Positions 7,761 to 15,943 of a stretch of 64,000 nucleotides of DNA are shown here, piece by piece. The notes under the pieces are model-generated. The model worked only from the letters and a program-made list of their open reading frames with translations, had not been told where the DNA came from and did no database searches. Source of the DNA: Pseudothermotoga hypogea DSM 11164 = NBRC 106472 (lineage in GTDB: Bacteria > Thermotogota > Thermotogae > Thermotogales > DSM-5069); NCBI RefSeq assembly GCF_000816145.1, contig NZ_CP007141.1, positions 1,798,001 to 1,862,000 of the forward strand, read 5' to 3'. The position numbers and the translations under genes were made by a program. Numbering within the stretch: the first letter of the stretch is position 1; each line of letters starts with the position of its first letter.

Positions 7761-8756
7761 TCATCTCTCCCTACCGAACAAGAGCCAAGCCATTGTCCAG
7801 TTCCCAAGGATGAAGAAGATCGAGGTCAAGATTGACGAGATTGCAAGCGTAGGAACACCAGTCAAGAAATGGCCTATATTGCATCCACCCGCGGTTACTG
7901 CGCCGAATCCCATGAGTGCCCCGCCCACCATGACTTGTAGATAAGTCTTCGGATCTCTTGGCATGCGGAGCTTGAACTCCTTCGCTGCGATAGCAGAAAT
8001 CATCGCACCAATGATGATACCCAACACTTCGGCGCCGATCCAGTTCACTTGCTTGTTGGTGGTGTAGACGGACAGTATGTTTGTCCAACCACCTGTGATG
8101 CCCAAGCCGTAGTTTCTGCCAGTCGCAGCACTCGCCCACCAAGCTATGGGTTGAAGAATCGCGATCAAGATCGCGGCCCAAATCCAGTTCAATTTTGTCT
8201 CGCGCTGGGACGTCTTTGTTCCAAAGGCATACCACAGTAAGATTGCGGCAAAGATCAATGTTACGATCCACGGATTCACGTTGAAGATCGTGGCCAAACT
8301 GGGCCCAACTTTTGGTGCATAAACAGTGCTGTTGGGCGTCACCGTCACGCTGAAGTTTGTGAGCCAGTTCCTCCAATTCGAGAACAAGCCACTACTGGTA
8401 GCCTGCGCGGTCAGACCGAAGATCAGTCCTGCCAACCAAGATGTCGTCATGCCCTCACCGATTCTGTAAGTTACACCCGAGGCACAACCACCGGCAAGGA
8501 CCATTCCAAGGCCGAAGATATAACCACCAACGATGTTACCGACCCAGTTCAGAGGCATTGGTGCAAGCTTTATAACACCCATCTGAGCGAAGAGCAACAG
8601 TGTGATCGACTGCAGAGCGATCGCCAAGGCGGCGAGTTTCATGAGATAGTTGTCTTTGAAGATGAGAACGTCCCTGAAGGCTGAATTGAAACAGATTCTA
8701 CCTCTTTGAAGGATCACGCCGAAGATGATCCCTATCAAGAGTCCGGTCCAGATCAC
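7761..8756 (-). CDS. YeeE/YedE family sulfur-compound importer (TsuA-like)
   Basis: 331 residues and about nine to ten membrane helices. Three conserved cysteine motifs are present: RGRICFNSAFRD (Cys22), AGGCASGVTYRIGEG (Cys91) and TAGGCNIGHFLTG (Cys292). These match the three cysteines known to line the thiosulfate path in the YeeE/TsuA family. The protein should bring thiosulfate or a related sulfur species into the cell, to be handed to the TusA encoded immediately upstream. The start is GTG 8756, preceded by GAGGAGG. It lies 22 bases after TusA and 3 before DsrE. The substrate is inferred from the family, not shown. Confidence 0.85.
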   Translation of the reverse strand: MIWTGLLIGIIFGVILQRGRICFNSAFRDVLIFKDNYLMKLAALAIALQSITLLLFAQMGVIKLAPMPLNWVGNIVGGYIFGLGMVLAGGCASGVTYRIGEGMTTSWLAGLIFGLTAQATSSGLFSNWRNWLTNFSVTVTPNSTVYAPKVGPSLATIFNVNPWIVTLIFAAILLWYAFGTKTSQRETKLNWIWAAILIAILQPIAWWASAATGRNYGLGITGGWTNILSVYTTNKQVNWIGAEVLGIIIGAMISAIAAKEFKLRMPRDPKTYLQVMVGGALMGFGAVTAGGCNIGHFLTGVPTLAISSILTSIFFILGNWTMAWLLFGRER

Positions 8757-8778
8757 GATCTCTACCTCCTCTCAGCTC

Positions 8779-9018
8779 TCACTTAACTTTGATGTATATC
8801 TTCCATTCACTCTTGCCGACTTCCTCGATCTCGAGAACCTCATGGCCGAGTTTCTTCACTGTCTCCGGGATCCTTTCCTTAGAGAGGGGATAGTCGATCC
8901 ACACCTCGAGTATCTCTCCAGGCTTCATGTCCTTGAGGGCTCTCTTCGTCTCAACGTCCGGTATTGGGCAGACTTCTCCTCGAACATCGATGGATTTGCT
9001 CACCTGATACTTCGCCAT
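8779..9018 (-). CDS. tusA: TusA family sulfur carrier protein
   Basis: A 79-residue sulfur carrier that shuttles persulfide between enzymes in the cytoplasm. The CPxP motif is GEVCPIPDVETKRAL with the active Cys17. The start is ATG 9018, 6 bases after GGAGGTG; the GTG three codons earlier falls inside that ribosome site. It is the first gene of the operon tusA-tsuA-like-dsrE-dsrF-dsrH. Its CPxP region closely resembles the TusA domain of the HTH-TusA regulator at the far end of the cluster, suggesting the two may compete for, or exchange, the same sulfur. Confidence 0.9.
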   Translation of the reverse strand: MAKYQVSKSIDVRGEVCPIPDVETKRALKDMKPGEILEVWIDYPLSKERIPETVKKLGHEVLEIEEVGKSEWKIYIKVK

Positions 9019-9061
9019 TTGATCCACCTCCTGTTTGTGAAAAAAGTATCAATCGCCAACT

Positions 9062-9078
9062 AAATGCTAAATCCATTT
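9062..9078. promoter_or_regulatory. Small inverted repeat upstream of tusA (possible operator)
   Basis: AAATG-(7)-CATTT lies 44 bases before the tusA start, in the ~140-base gap to phoU that must contain the promoter of the sulfur operon. A winged-helix regulator such as the nearby HTH-TusA protein could bind such a site. The repeat is short and AT-rich, so chance is possible. Confidence 0.25.
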
Positions 9079-9162
9079 GTTTTACTTTGGCTTGAGTGAA
9101 CGTTACGATTTGGCAACTATGACAAGTTAAGGACGGCAGGAATCCCAAGGAGGAAAGATTGT

Positions 9163-9846
9163 TCAATGCTGGGGCCTCATGATTTTCTTGAGTTGCTCTC
9201 CAGTCTGCATGAAATAAAGCTTTTCGCAGATGTTCGTTAAATGGTCCGCGATGCGTTCGAGGTGTCTTATCAGGAAGGCTTCTTCCAGATAGACTCTCAT
9301 CATTCTTGGATTGGTTTCGTGGCAAGCCAAATCGATGAGGTTGTCGTGTCCTTCGTTGTGGAGTTTGTCAACCTCATCGTCTCTCTTCCAGACCTTGATG
9401 GCAAGGTCAAGATCCTTGTGTTTCACCGCATCGACTGTCTGCTGAAGCATGACGCTGATGATCCTCATCATCTGATTCAGGGTCTCCCAACTCGAGAAAC
9501 TTTCCAGACTCCTTTGAACCTGTCGGCTCAACCGCGCGATGTTGACACATTCGTCCGCAATCCTCTCCAAATCTATTGAGAGACCTATCATCGCAACGAC
9601 GAACCTCAAATCTTCCGCGAGCGGTTGATACTTCGCGATCACGTCAAAGGCCGTCAACTGAATCTGCACATCGAGTTCATCGAAGTAATCGTCCATCTGT
9701 TCTATCTCAGCAATGATCCTCTCATCGCCCGATTTAACAGCGTAGAGAGTTTTTTCAAAGAAATCTTCTACACCGTCGACGAATTCCATGAGTTTGCTGT
9801 TCAGAAAGAGCATTTCTTTTTCGTAATGTAAAGTCCTCTCTGTCAC
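9163..9846 (-). CDS. phoU: Phosphate uptake regulator PhoU
   Basis: A 227-residue all-helical protein of two PhoU three-helix repeats. The repeated acidic motifs are FVVAMIGLSIDLERIADECVNIA and LIRHLERIADHLTNICEKL, which bind metal clusters in this family. PhoU restrains the PstSCAB importer and the Pho kinase when phosphate is plentiful. The start is GTG 9846, 8 bases after GAGGAGG. It follows pstB by 13 bases as the last gene of the pst operon, the classic order. Confidence 0.95.
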   Translation of the reverse strand: MTERTLHYEKEMLFLNSKLMEFVDGVEDFFEKTLYAVKSGDERIIAEIEQMDDYFDELDVQIQLTAFDVIAKYQPLAEDLRFVVAMIGLSIDLERIADECVNIARLSRQVQRSLESFSSWETLNQMMRIISVMLQQTVDAVKHKDLDLAIKVWKRDDEVDKLHNEGHDNLIDLACHETNPRMMRVYLEEAFLIRHLERIADHLTNICEKLYFMQTGEQLKKIMRPQH

Positions 9847-9859
9847 GTCGTTTTCCTCC

Positions 9860-10615
9860 TCAGCCTATTTTACCCGTCAGGAATTGCTTCGTGACTTCGT
9901 GCCTTGGCATCTTCACGATGGCGGACGTCTCTCCGTTTTCTATGAGTCGACCCTCGTAGAGGAACACTACCTCGTCGCTTATCCTGAGTGCCTGTCCCAT
10001 GCTGTGTGTGACTATGACCACAGTGTATTGCTGGGCGAGTTCTTCGAGCAACCTTTCGATCTTCGTCGTGGCTATCGGATCGAGCGCACTGGTGGGCTCA
10101 TCCAGCAACAAGACTTCAGGTTCCACAGCCAACGCCCTTGCGATGCACAGTCTCTGTTGCTGACCTCCCGAAAGTTGAACCGCAGGCTTTTTCAGTTTAT
10201 CCTTCACTTCATCCCACAGAGCCGCCATGCGCAAGGCTTGCTCAACCTTCTCTCTCAAGATGCTTTTCTTTGTAACGCCGTGTATTCTCAAACCGTACGC
10301 GATGTTATCGAAGATCGACATTGGGAAAGGGTTTGGTTTTTGAAAAACCATGGTAACTCTTCTCCTGTATTCTGTGAGATCTTTGATCCGGTATATGTCC
10401 TGTCCTCTGAACAGAATCTGTCCCTTCAGAGAGAAACCAACGATCAGATCGTTGAGCCTGTTCAAACATCTGAGCAACGTGCTTTTTCCGCATCCAGAAG
10501 GCCCCATGATCGCAGTTATGCCTTTCTCTCTTATTTTCAAGTTCACATTTTGCAACGCACAGTGATCGTTGTAGAAAGCGTATAGGTTTTTTATCTCAAA
10601 CACAACTTCACTCAC
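9860..10615 (-). CDS. pstB: Phosphate ABC transporter ATP-binding protein PstB
   Basis: A 251-residue ABC ATPase that powers phosphate import. Visible motifs are Walker A GPSGCGKSTLLRCLNRLND, Q-loop QKPNPFPMSIFDN (a PstB hallmark), signature LSGGQQQRLCIARAL and Walker [14 protein letters not shown]. It starts at GTG 10615 after AGGAGG and overlaps pstA by 8 bases, so translation is coupled. Confidence 0.97.
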   Translation of the reverse strand: MSEVVFEIKNLYAFYNDHCALQNVNLKIREKGITAIMGPSGCGKSTLLRCLNRLNDLIVGFSLKGQILFRGQDIYRIKDLTEYRRRVTMVFQKPNPFPMSIFDNIAYGLRIHGVTKKSILREKVEQALRMAALWDEVKDKLKKPAVQLSGGQQQRLCIARALAVEPEVLLLDEPTSALDPIATTKIERLLEELAQQYTVVIVTHSMGQALRISDEVVFLYEGRLIENGETSAIVKMPRHEVTKQFLTGKIG

Positions 10616-11411
10616 GTTTATTCCTCCTTGTTATCTGCACTACGGAATAGATAAACATCATGATCAATACCATCAAACTGGCCATGCCCTTTGCCATCCA
10701 CTGCGAACTCTCTCCCAGATTCATCACGATCGCATAGATGCTCGTGGGAAGCGTCATAACTGGATCTGTCAGTTTGCCCAGCAATCTTGTAGAGTAGAAA
10801 ACGGCTCCCGTAACCAAAATAGGAGCAGTCTCGCTGAAAGCTCTCCCAAGCGTGAGCATCAGGCTCGTCAAGATACCGTTTCTGCTGGCTCTCAAAACCA
10901 TCAACGTTGCTTGGAGTTTGTTCGCACCGAGAGATATCACACCTTCTCTCAGCTCCTTTGGTACGGCCCTTAAAAACTCCACGGCGCTGTTCATGAAGAA
11001 CGGTATGGACATGGTGGAGAGTGTCAGAGAAGCGGAGATCAAGGAAGTTCCAAAATTGAGCTTGATGCAGAAGAGAGCGAGGCCAAAGACACCATAAACT
11101 ATCGACGGTACACTGTTCATCGTAGCCGCAAGTGACTGAAGGAAGAGCGAAAACTTCCTTGGCGCTATCTCGCTCAAGAATATCGTTCCAACCAATCCGA
11201 CAGGTATCGAGATTGCGAATACTAAAGCCATGAGCATCAATGAACCGACAAGCATCGGGAATATTCCTCCCTCGCTCATCGCGCGTCTCGGCCACGCTGT
11301 GAAGAAACCTGGCCTGAAAAGGTACGGCAGACCCGAAACAACGATGCTCACCAGAACAAACAACATTGCGAGAAAGACTGCATAGCTTAGGATTCTCAAA
11401 GTCCATCTCAT
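10608..11411 (-). CDS. pstA: Phosphate ABC transporter permease PstA
   Basis: A 267-residue permease with six membrane helices. The EAA-loop region reads LRAVPKELREGVISLGANKLQATLMVL, as in PstA. It forms the membrane channel with PstC and contacts PstB. It begins 4 bases after the pstC stop, inside the same operon. Confidence 0.95.
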   Translation of the reverse strand: MRWTLRILSYAVFLAMLFVLVSIVVSGLPYLFRPGFFTAWPRRAMSEGGIFPMLVGSLMLMALVFAISIPVGLVGTIFLSEIAPRKFSLFLQSLAATMNSVPSIVYGVFGLALFCIKLNFGTSLISASLTLSTMSIPFFMNSAVEFLRAVPKELREGVISLGANKLQATLMVLRASRNGILTSLMLTLGRAFSETAPILVTGAVFYSTRLLGKLTDPVMTLPTSIYAIVMNLGESSQWMAKGMASLMVLIMMFIYSVVQITRRNKRE

Positions 11412-11415
11412 ACGA

Positions 11416-12288
11416 TCAGCCCTTGATCCATCGTTCGAGTTTTCTGGTGATCATGTTGCTGAGTACGTTCAATATCAAGCACCCAGTGAGCACAAGAAAA
11501 GCTATGAAGAATAGAACGCTGTAGTGCAAGCTTCCGACAGCAACTTCACCGATCTCACTGCCCAGAGTCGCAGTTAAAGGCCTCACTGGATCCAAAAGCG
11601 ACTTCAACAACATGTTTGCACCCCCAGCTACCATAAGCACGATCATGGTTTCTCCAAAGATTCTGTTGAAAACAGTGAGCATAGCGTTGACTATGCCTGC
11701 TGCTGCATGTTTCAGTTCGATCCACGTCACCGCCAAATCCTTTGCCCCAAGCGCAATGGCACCTTCTGTGAGCTGTCTTGGTACCTTTTCGAGAGATTGG
11801 AACGTCAAGCTCACCATAAACGGCAACGTCAATACGCTGAGCACGATGGATGCATTCAGGAAGTTCTGTGCCGACCATGCGCCAAGACGCAGGAACCAGT
11901 TTCCAAGGATCAATACTCCGAAAAGCCCAAGAACAACTGACGGAATACCACTCACATATTCCAAAACCCTCAGAATCAACTCACGCTCTTTGTTCAAAGC
12001 GTACTTGTGTAGGTAGATCGCCACGCCGAGACCGATGGTCCAAACCCACACGCTTGTCCAGACAGAAAGGATCAGAGAGTTCAAAAGCATCGTGCCGATC
12101 CCAAACTCCGGTTCCACTTCCCAGACGGGATACCAGTTGGGAGAGAACAAACCAAGCCCAACTTCTTTGATCGCCGGGACGGATTCGCTGAAGATGAAAA
12201 ACACTATCGCGAAAAGAGCTGCCGCAACGACGACGGCAGCCAAACTCGTGAGCGAAACGAATATGAAAGAAACCGTTTTTCTCATCAT
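11416..12288 (-). CDS. pstC: Phosphate ABC transporter permease PstC
   Basis: A 290-residue permease with six predicted helices and the EAA-loop SLEKVPRQLTEGAIALGAKDLAVTW. It is the partner of PstA in the phosphate channel. Its ATG overlaps the pstS stop (ATGATGA arrangement at 12285-12288), so the two are translationally coupled. Confidence 0.95.
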   Translation of the reverse strand: MMRKTVSFIFVSLTSLAAVVVAAALFAIVFFIFSESVPAIKEVGLGLFSPNWYPVWEVEPEFGIGTMLLNSLILSVWTSVWVWTIGLGVAIYLHKYALNKERELILRVLEYVSGIPSVVLGLFGVLILGNWFLRLGAWSAQNFLNASIVLSVLTLPFMVSLTFQSLEKVPRQLTEGAIALGAKDLAVTWIELKHAAAGIVNAMLTVFNRIFGETMIVLMVAGGANMLLKSLLDPVRPLTATLGSEIGEVAVGSLHYSVLFFIAFLVLTGCLILNVLSNMITRKLERWIKG

Positions 12289-13124
12289 TCACCCGTTCCG
12301 TACGCCGGAACGTAACCTGCTTCTCTCACTATTTTCTGCCCTTTGGGTGAGAGAATGAACCTGATGTAATCGGCCACCACGCCTTCCGTTGGCCAGCTAA
12401 AGTTGAAACGCTTCAGATCGATGAAGACGAACAGAGGTCTACTTATGGGGTACGTTCCGTTGATGACGTTCTCCACACTTGCTGCAACACCGTTGACCTT
12501 GAGAGCCTTAACTTGTGATGTGACGTAACCCATGCCCGTGTAAGCTATCGCGTTGGGGTTTTTCGCAACGCTTTCGATCTCAGCTTGGCTGGATTCGAGC
12601 ATCTGCACTCTCGGGCTCAGTTTGGCGCCACCGAGAACTTTTTCCACCCAAGTTTCGAAGGTTCCACTCGCGGTGTTCCTCGAGTAAACAACGATTGGTC
12701 TCTTCGGAAGCTTGGGATCAACCTGGTTCCACTCGGTGATCTCGCCGGTGTAGATCTTCTTCAGCGTTTCTATAGATATGTCTTCCAGTGGCAGACTTGG
12801 ATGGACTATGGCAGAGAGCGCGTCGTAAGCGATCAGGATGGGCACGAAGTACCCGCCGGCTTTCTGCATCTCTTCGATCTCACTCGGTTTGAGGAACCTA
12901 CTGGCGTTCGCTATGTCCGTTGTTTCGTTGAACAACGCCTTGATTCCCGTGGTCGAACCTGCTCCTTCCAGAGTGACGACCACATTCGGATGGATCTTTT
13001 GAAATTCCTCGACCCAGAGCTGTGCGATGGGATAAACCGTGTTGGAGCCTTTGATCACGAGAGTTTGAGCGTTCACAATGAGAGTCACGACACCAATGAG
13101 TAAAACGAACAACCACTTCTTCAT
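12285..13124 (-). CDS. pstS: Phosphate-binding periplasmic protein PstS
   Basis: About 279 residues. A signal peptide (MKKWLFVLLIGVVTLIVNA, cleavage expected after A) lacks a lipobox, so the protein is probably soluble in the periplasm. Phosphate-binding loops are recognisable: IKGSNTVYPIAQLW near the N-terminus, GAGSTTGIKAL and SRNTASGTFETW. The start is ATG 13124, 6 bases after GGAGGTG; eleven upstream in-frame codons are disregarded. It is the first gene of pstSCAB-phoU and diverges from the PhoB-like regulator. Confidence 0.95.
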   Translation of the reverse strand: MKKWLFVLLIGVVTLIVNAQTLVIKGSNTVYPIAQLWVEEFQKIHPNVVVTLEGAGSTTGIKALFNETTDIANASRFLKPSEIEEMQKAGGYFVPILIAYDALSAIVHPSLPLEDISIETLKKIYTGEITEWNQVDPKLPKRPIVVYSRNTASGTFETWVEKVLGGAKLSPRVQMLESSQAEIESVAKNPNAIAYTGMGYVTSQVKALKVNGVAASVENVINGTYPISRPLFVFIDLKRFNFSWPTEGVVADYIRFILSPKGQKIVREAGYVPAYGTGE

Positions 13125-13247
13125 AACTACACCTCCTTCGAATTCGTCCAAAGACATTCAAAATGAAGAAGTTTTAGTGGGTGTGTAGTAGTATCAAAAT
13201 TCTTTAACATACTCGTGGCATGATCTGGGTCGGGAGGCATCGAGAAA
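13125..13247. promoter_or_regulatory. Divergent control region between pstS and the PhoB-like regulator
   Basis: About 120 bases that must hold promoters for both the pst operon and the two-component genes. On the minus strand TTTTGATACTAC offers a -10-like GATACT. I could not pick out a clear pair of pho-box direct repeats by eye. The layout implies that the encoded regulator acts on this spot. Confidence 0.45.
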
Positions 13248-13898
13248 GTGGCGCGTGTGTTGGTTGTAGAGGATGAAGAAGACATACTTGAAGTGGTCAG
13301 TCGGTATTTGAAGCTCGATTCACACGAGGTCCTCACCGCAAAGAGTTTGGAAGAAATGTACGAAGTACTTGAAAAAAGTTGTGTCGATCTGATCGTGCTC
13401 GATCTACTGTTGCCCGACGGTGATGCCATGGATGAGATCTCTTCGATCAAGATCATGTGCCCAGAAACGTTCATCATCGTTCTGACGGCGTTACGCGAGG
13501 ACCGTAACAGGATTTTGGGTCTCGAGCTCGGCGCAGACGACTATGTGACCAAACCTTTCAACCCGAGAGAACTCGTTGCGAGGGTGAGGGCGGTGATGAG
13601 GCGAAAGGGCAGTCTCGAGAAGGTTTTGACTTACAAGGACATGAAACTCATCGTGCACCAGAGGGCTCTACAGATAGGCGAAGAAGCGATCAGTCTTTCC
13701 GGCAAAGAGTTTGACATACTGCTTTTGATGTTTCAAAATCCCAAGAGAGTCTTCAGCCGGTACGAAATACTCGAGTACGTGTGGCGTGGATCTGAGAGGA
13801 GCGATCGAATCGTGGACGTGTACATGAGCACGCTGAGAAAGAAGATCGGCAAGGAAAGGTTGGTGACGGTACGGGGTGTCGGCTACAAGTTGGGGTGA
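13248..13898 (+). CDS. OmpR/PhoB-family response regulator
   Basis: 216 residues: a receiver domain (1-~118) with phospho-acceptor Asp52 in LIVLDLLLP, acidic pocket EDEED near residue 8 and the lysine of TKPFNPREL, then a winged-helix OmpR-type DNA-binding domain (FDILLLMFQNPKRVFSRYEILEYVWRG ... RTLRKKIG-like VYMSTLRKKIG). GTG start at 13248 after GGGAGG. Divergent from pstS and overlapping a kinase gene by 23 bases, it is the likely phosphate-starvation regulator (PhoB/PhoP role). The role is inferred from position; the family assignment is secure. Confidence 0.9.
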   Translation: MARVLVVEDEEDILEVVSRYLKLDSHEVLTAKSLEEMYEVLEKSCVDLIVLDLLLPDGDAMDEISSIKIMCPETFIIVLTALREDRNRILGLELGADDYVTKPFNPRELVARVRAVMRRKGSLEKVLTYKDMKLIVHQRALQIGEEAISLSGKEFDILLLMFQNPKRVFSRYEILEYVWRGSERSDRIVDVYMSTLRKKIGKERLVTVRGVGYKLG

Positions 13899-14646
13899 GA
13901 TCATCAAAGAGCACAGACCAGTTCTTCTCATCAGACCAGACGTGCTGGTTTTCTATCCATCTGAGGGCGATCCGTGGACTGAAAAACAGATCCTGTCGGA
14001 CTCAAAAACGTTTTTTGTGAACGCAGTCGCCCACGAGCTGTTCTCTCCACTGAGCGCGGTGATGGGTCTTCTGGAACTCGCCAAGGAAGGAGACCGTGTT
14101 CAGGAAAATCTGTTGAAAATGGAACGACACTTGAACAGGATGCAACGCATCTTGGAACAGCTCATACTCCTTTCGAAGATAGAACAGGAGAACTACCAAC
14201 CATTCGTTCGCAAGATCGATCTTGGACAGGTCCTCAAAGAAGTCGTACATGAGTACGAACAGAGAATAGCTCAGAAAAGGCTCTCGCTATCGCTTGAAAA
14301 AACCAACATGATGATCGAGGCTGATGAAGAAGCGTTAAAAATAGTTCTCAGAAACCTCATTTCGAACGCCGTGAAGTATGCGAAGGAATCAAGTCACGTG
14401 GAGATCAAGACAATCGGGGATCTGCTCTCGGTCCGTGACGAAGGTCTTGGCATACCGGAGCAGGAACTCAAGAACGTCACAGCCCGCTTCTACCGGGCTA
14501 AGAACGTGAGAGGCATCTCTGGTTCAGGGCTTGGACTTGCGATCGTCAAGCACATCCTTCGGAGACTGAACGTCACATGGGCCATACACTCAAAACTAAA
14601 CGTTGGAACGACGGTGTTCCTGGAACTCGTTGGGGTTGAAGAATAA
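13876..14646 (+). CDS. Soluble sensor histidine kinase, PhoR-like
   Basis: 256 residues. The H-box FVNAVAHELFSPLSAVMG gives phospho-acceptor His53. The ATPase part shows N-box NLISNAVKYA, G1 RDEGLGIPE and G2 GSGLGLAIVK. There is no membrane helix and almost no input domain (only ~45 residues before the H-box), so it probably reads its signal from a partner such as PhoU/PstB rather than directly. The GTG start at 13876 overlaps the response regulator by 23 bases. No strong ribosome site is seen, so the exact start is unsure; coupling to the upstream gene is likely. Confidence 0.85.
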   Translation: MSATSWGEIIKEHRPVLLIRPDVLVFYPSEGDPWTEKQILSDSKTFFVNAVAHELFSPLSAVMGLLELAKEGDRVQENLLKMERHLNRMQRILEQLILLSKIEQENYQPFVRKIDLGQVLKEVVHEYEQRIAQKRLSLSLEKTNMMIEADEEALKIVLRNLISNAVKYAKESSHVEIKTIGDLLSVRDEGLGIPEQELKNVTARFYRAKNVRGISGSGLGLAIVKHILRRLNVTWAIHSKLNVGTTVFLELVGVEE

Positions 14647-14700
14647 TTCATCGTGTTGGTCCCAAACTTCAAGAAAGGACAAGAAAGGAGATGTTTATGT

Positions 14701-15183
14701 ATGACGGATAGAGCACTGGAATTGTTCGATCAGGGCTTCAATTGTGCTCAGTCTGTTTTTGCAGCGTTCGCGCCAAGTTTCGGTCTGGAAGAATCGATTG
14801 CGCTCAGAGTTGCCGCAGCTTTTGGAGGTGGTATGTCGCGATGTAACGGCGTGTGCGGTGTGGTCTCAGGAGCTCTCATGGTCCTTGGTATATCAATGAA
14901 CAGCGCAGACAAGGATGCCAGAGAACAACTTTACGCGATATCGAAAGAGTTTGTCGAGCGTTTCAGATCAGAACATGGATCCATACTCTGTGCCGAATTG
15001 CTCGGATGCGACATAAGCAAAGAACAAGAGTTGAAAAGAGCAAGAGAAGAAAACAGATTCAAAACAATCTGTCCCAAGTATGTGAAAGCGGCAGCAAACA
15101 TCGTGAAAGAGCTGCTACATGCTCAATACGTAGATCAACGAACGTCGAGGATCTTCATCAAGCCAACGGCCGGCAAGAAATAG
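14701..15183 (+). CDS. C_GCAxxG_C_C family protein
   Basis: 160 residues. The family signature is clear: FNCAQSVFAAFAPSFG, then AAFGGGMSRCNGVCGVVSGALMVLG, then a pair in ILCAELLGCD and a final ICPKYV. The spaced cysteines suggest metal or redox-cofactor binding in the cytoplasm; the family has no firmly assigned activity that I know. The start at ATG 14701 follows AAAGGAG by 10 bases; a longer frame upstream has no ribosome site. It lies 54 bases after the kinase on the same strand and is the last gene before a gene-free stretch. Confidence 0.8.
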   Translation: MTDRALELFDQGFNCAQSVFAAFAPSFGLEESIALRVAAAFGGGMSRCNGVCGVVSGALMVLGISMNSADKDAREQLYAISKEFVERFRSEHGSILCAELLGCDISKEQELKRAREENRFKTICPKYVKAAANIVKELLHAQYVDQRTSRIFIKPTAGKK

Positions 15184-15227
15184 AACATATTATGAAATAA
15201 TCATATGATGATAAGACTATATGTTCT
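15182..15227. repeat. Inverted repeat at the end of the C_GCAxxG_C_C gene
   Basis: Perfect 9-base arms AGAACATAT (15182-15190) and ATATGTTCT (15219-15227), with the palindrome TCATATGA in the loop. It begins on the stop codon. There is no T-tract, so it is not a typical terminator. Confidence 0.6.
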
Positions 15228-15578
15228 TAAGCCAGTATAGGTAGCCTGATTCTTAACCGTAAAGACAAGATAGTCAATACGTCATCCTTTAATGCTGTAT
15301 CTAAGAGCGTGACCTGTCATGTACTTATTGTAATCATAATATATCTATACCTGCCGGCACACCTACTAAGATCTATTCTGTTATATATAAAAACATTCCA
15401 GTCTTAATCATTTCTGACTCACACCTTTACTCACCCCATTTCTATCACAGCTGCTCAACCTCGTCTTTTGTAGATCAACTTGACTCGCTGGTTTAGTCCC
15501 TGAGCAATGAGAGCCTAAGTGAGAAAACGACTACACCTGAGAGGGCCCGCAGCAGGGTAACACTCACCGTTGCTGTGT

Positions 15579-15602
15579 GCAATATAAGGTACATTATATT
15601 GC
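15579..15602. repeat. Perfect 9-bp inverted repeat
   Basis: Arms GCAATATAA and TTATATTGC flank a 6-base loop in the gene-free stretch. It is AT-rich, without a T-run beyond. It could be an operator or an RNA hairpin. Confidence 0.65.
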
Positions 15603-15683
15603 GTTCGCCACACTCACTTAGAACAACTGATTCCACCAAAAAGCTACCTCACACTCATCACATCCCTTTCGTAAGCAACCAGC

Positions 15684-15717
15684 ATGAGGCGGTGAGAAAA
15701 TTATCACTCACCCTCAT
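15684..15717. repeat. 11-bp hairpin with a 2-base bulge
   Basis: ATGAG-gc-GGTGAG pairs with CTCACC-CTCAT around a 10-base AT-rich loop. Uninterrupted pairing apart from the bulge argues for a folded RNA. Confidence 0.6.
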
Positions 15718-15762
15718 CCCACAAACAGAATGGCGAAGATGAAGATGCTCTTTGCAGTGTTG

Positions 15763-15819
15763 CCGTTAGCCAAGATTTTCCTGAGGCACCACGCCAATAA
15801 AAATCTGCCTACCTAACGG
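15763..15819. repeat. Nested stem-loop (7 + 7 + 3 bp)
   Basis: Outer arms CCGTTAG / CTAACGG, inner arms AGATTTT / AAAATCT, and an apical GGC / GCC pair are stacked symmetrically about one centre. Three independent pairings sharing a centre are unlikely by chance and suggest a structured RNA element. Confidence 0.65.
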
Positions 15820-15899
15820 ACGTCGCCTATTCTATAAGATTTGTCAAAGCGCTCGTCTGAAATGAGCTGTCGCGAGCACACTTAAGCACAAATAAAAAG

Positions 15900-15921
15900 G
15901 CGGCTGACAAGATAGCCGCCC
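15900..15921 (-). terminator. Terminator of the arsR operon
   Basis: Perfect stem GGCGGCT / AGCCGCC with an 8-base loop, followed on the minus strand by TTTTTATTT. It lies 22 bases after the stop of the thioredoxin-like gene. Confidence 0.85.
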
Positions 15922-15943
15922 GATATGACTTTTCACAAAACTC

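Larger units (their letters stand above)
15184..15899. other. Gene-free stretch of ~0.7 kb rich in inverted repeats (possible structured RNA)
   Basis: No credible reading frame is found on either strand. The stretch is more AT-rich than its neighbours. It holds several strong inverted repeats listed separately (around 15182, 15579, 15684 and 15763) and repeated GTGAG/CTCAC words (near 15416, 15520, 15563, 15611, 15691 and 15707). This looks more like one or more structured RNAs, or a decayed small mobile element, than random spacer. I could not match it to RNase P, tmRNA, SRP RNA or 6S RNA by the motifs I know. Confidence 0.5.

Noticed and set aside
15400-15720. CRISPR array suggested by repeated ACTCAC/GTGAG words
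   Set aside because: The words are short, unevenly spaced and in both orientations; there is no regular repeat-spacer pattern and no cas gene.
15184-15899. Known structured RNAs (RNase P, tmRNA, SRP RNA, 6S) or a tRNA
   Set aside because: I looked for their conserved words on both strands and found none; kept only as an unidentified structured stretch.
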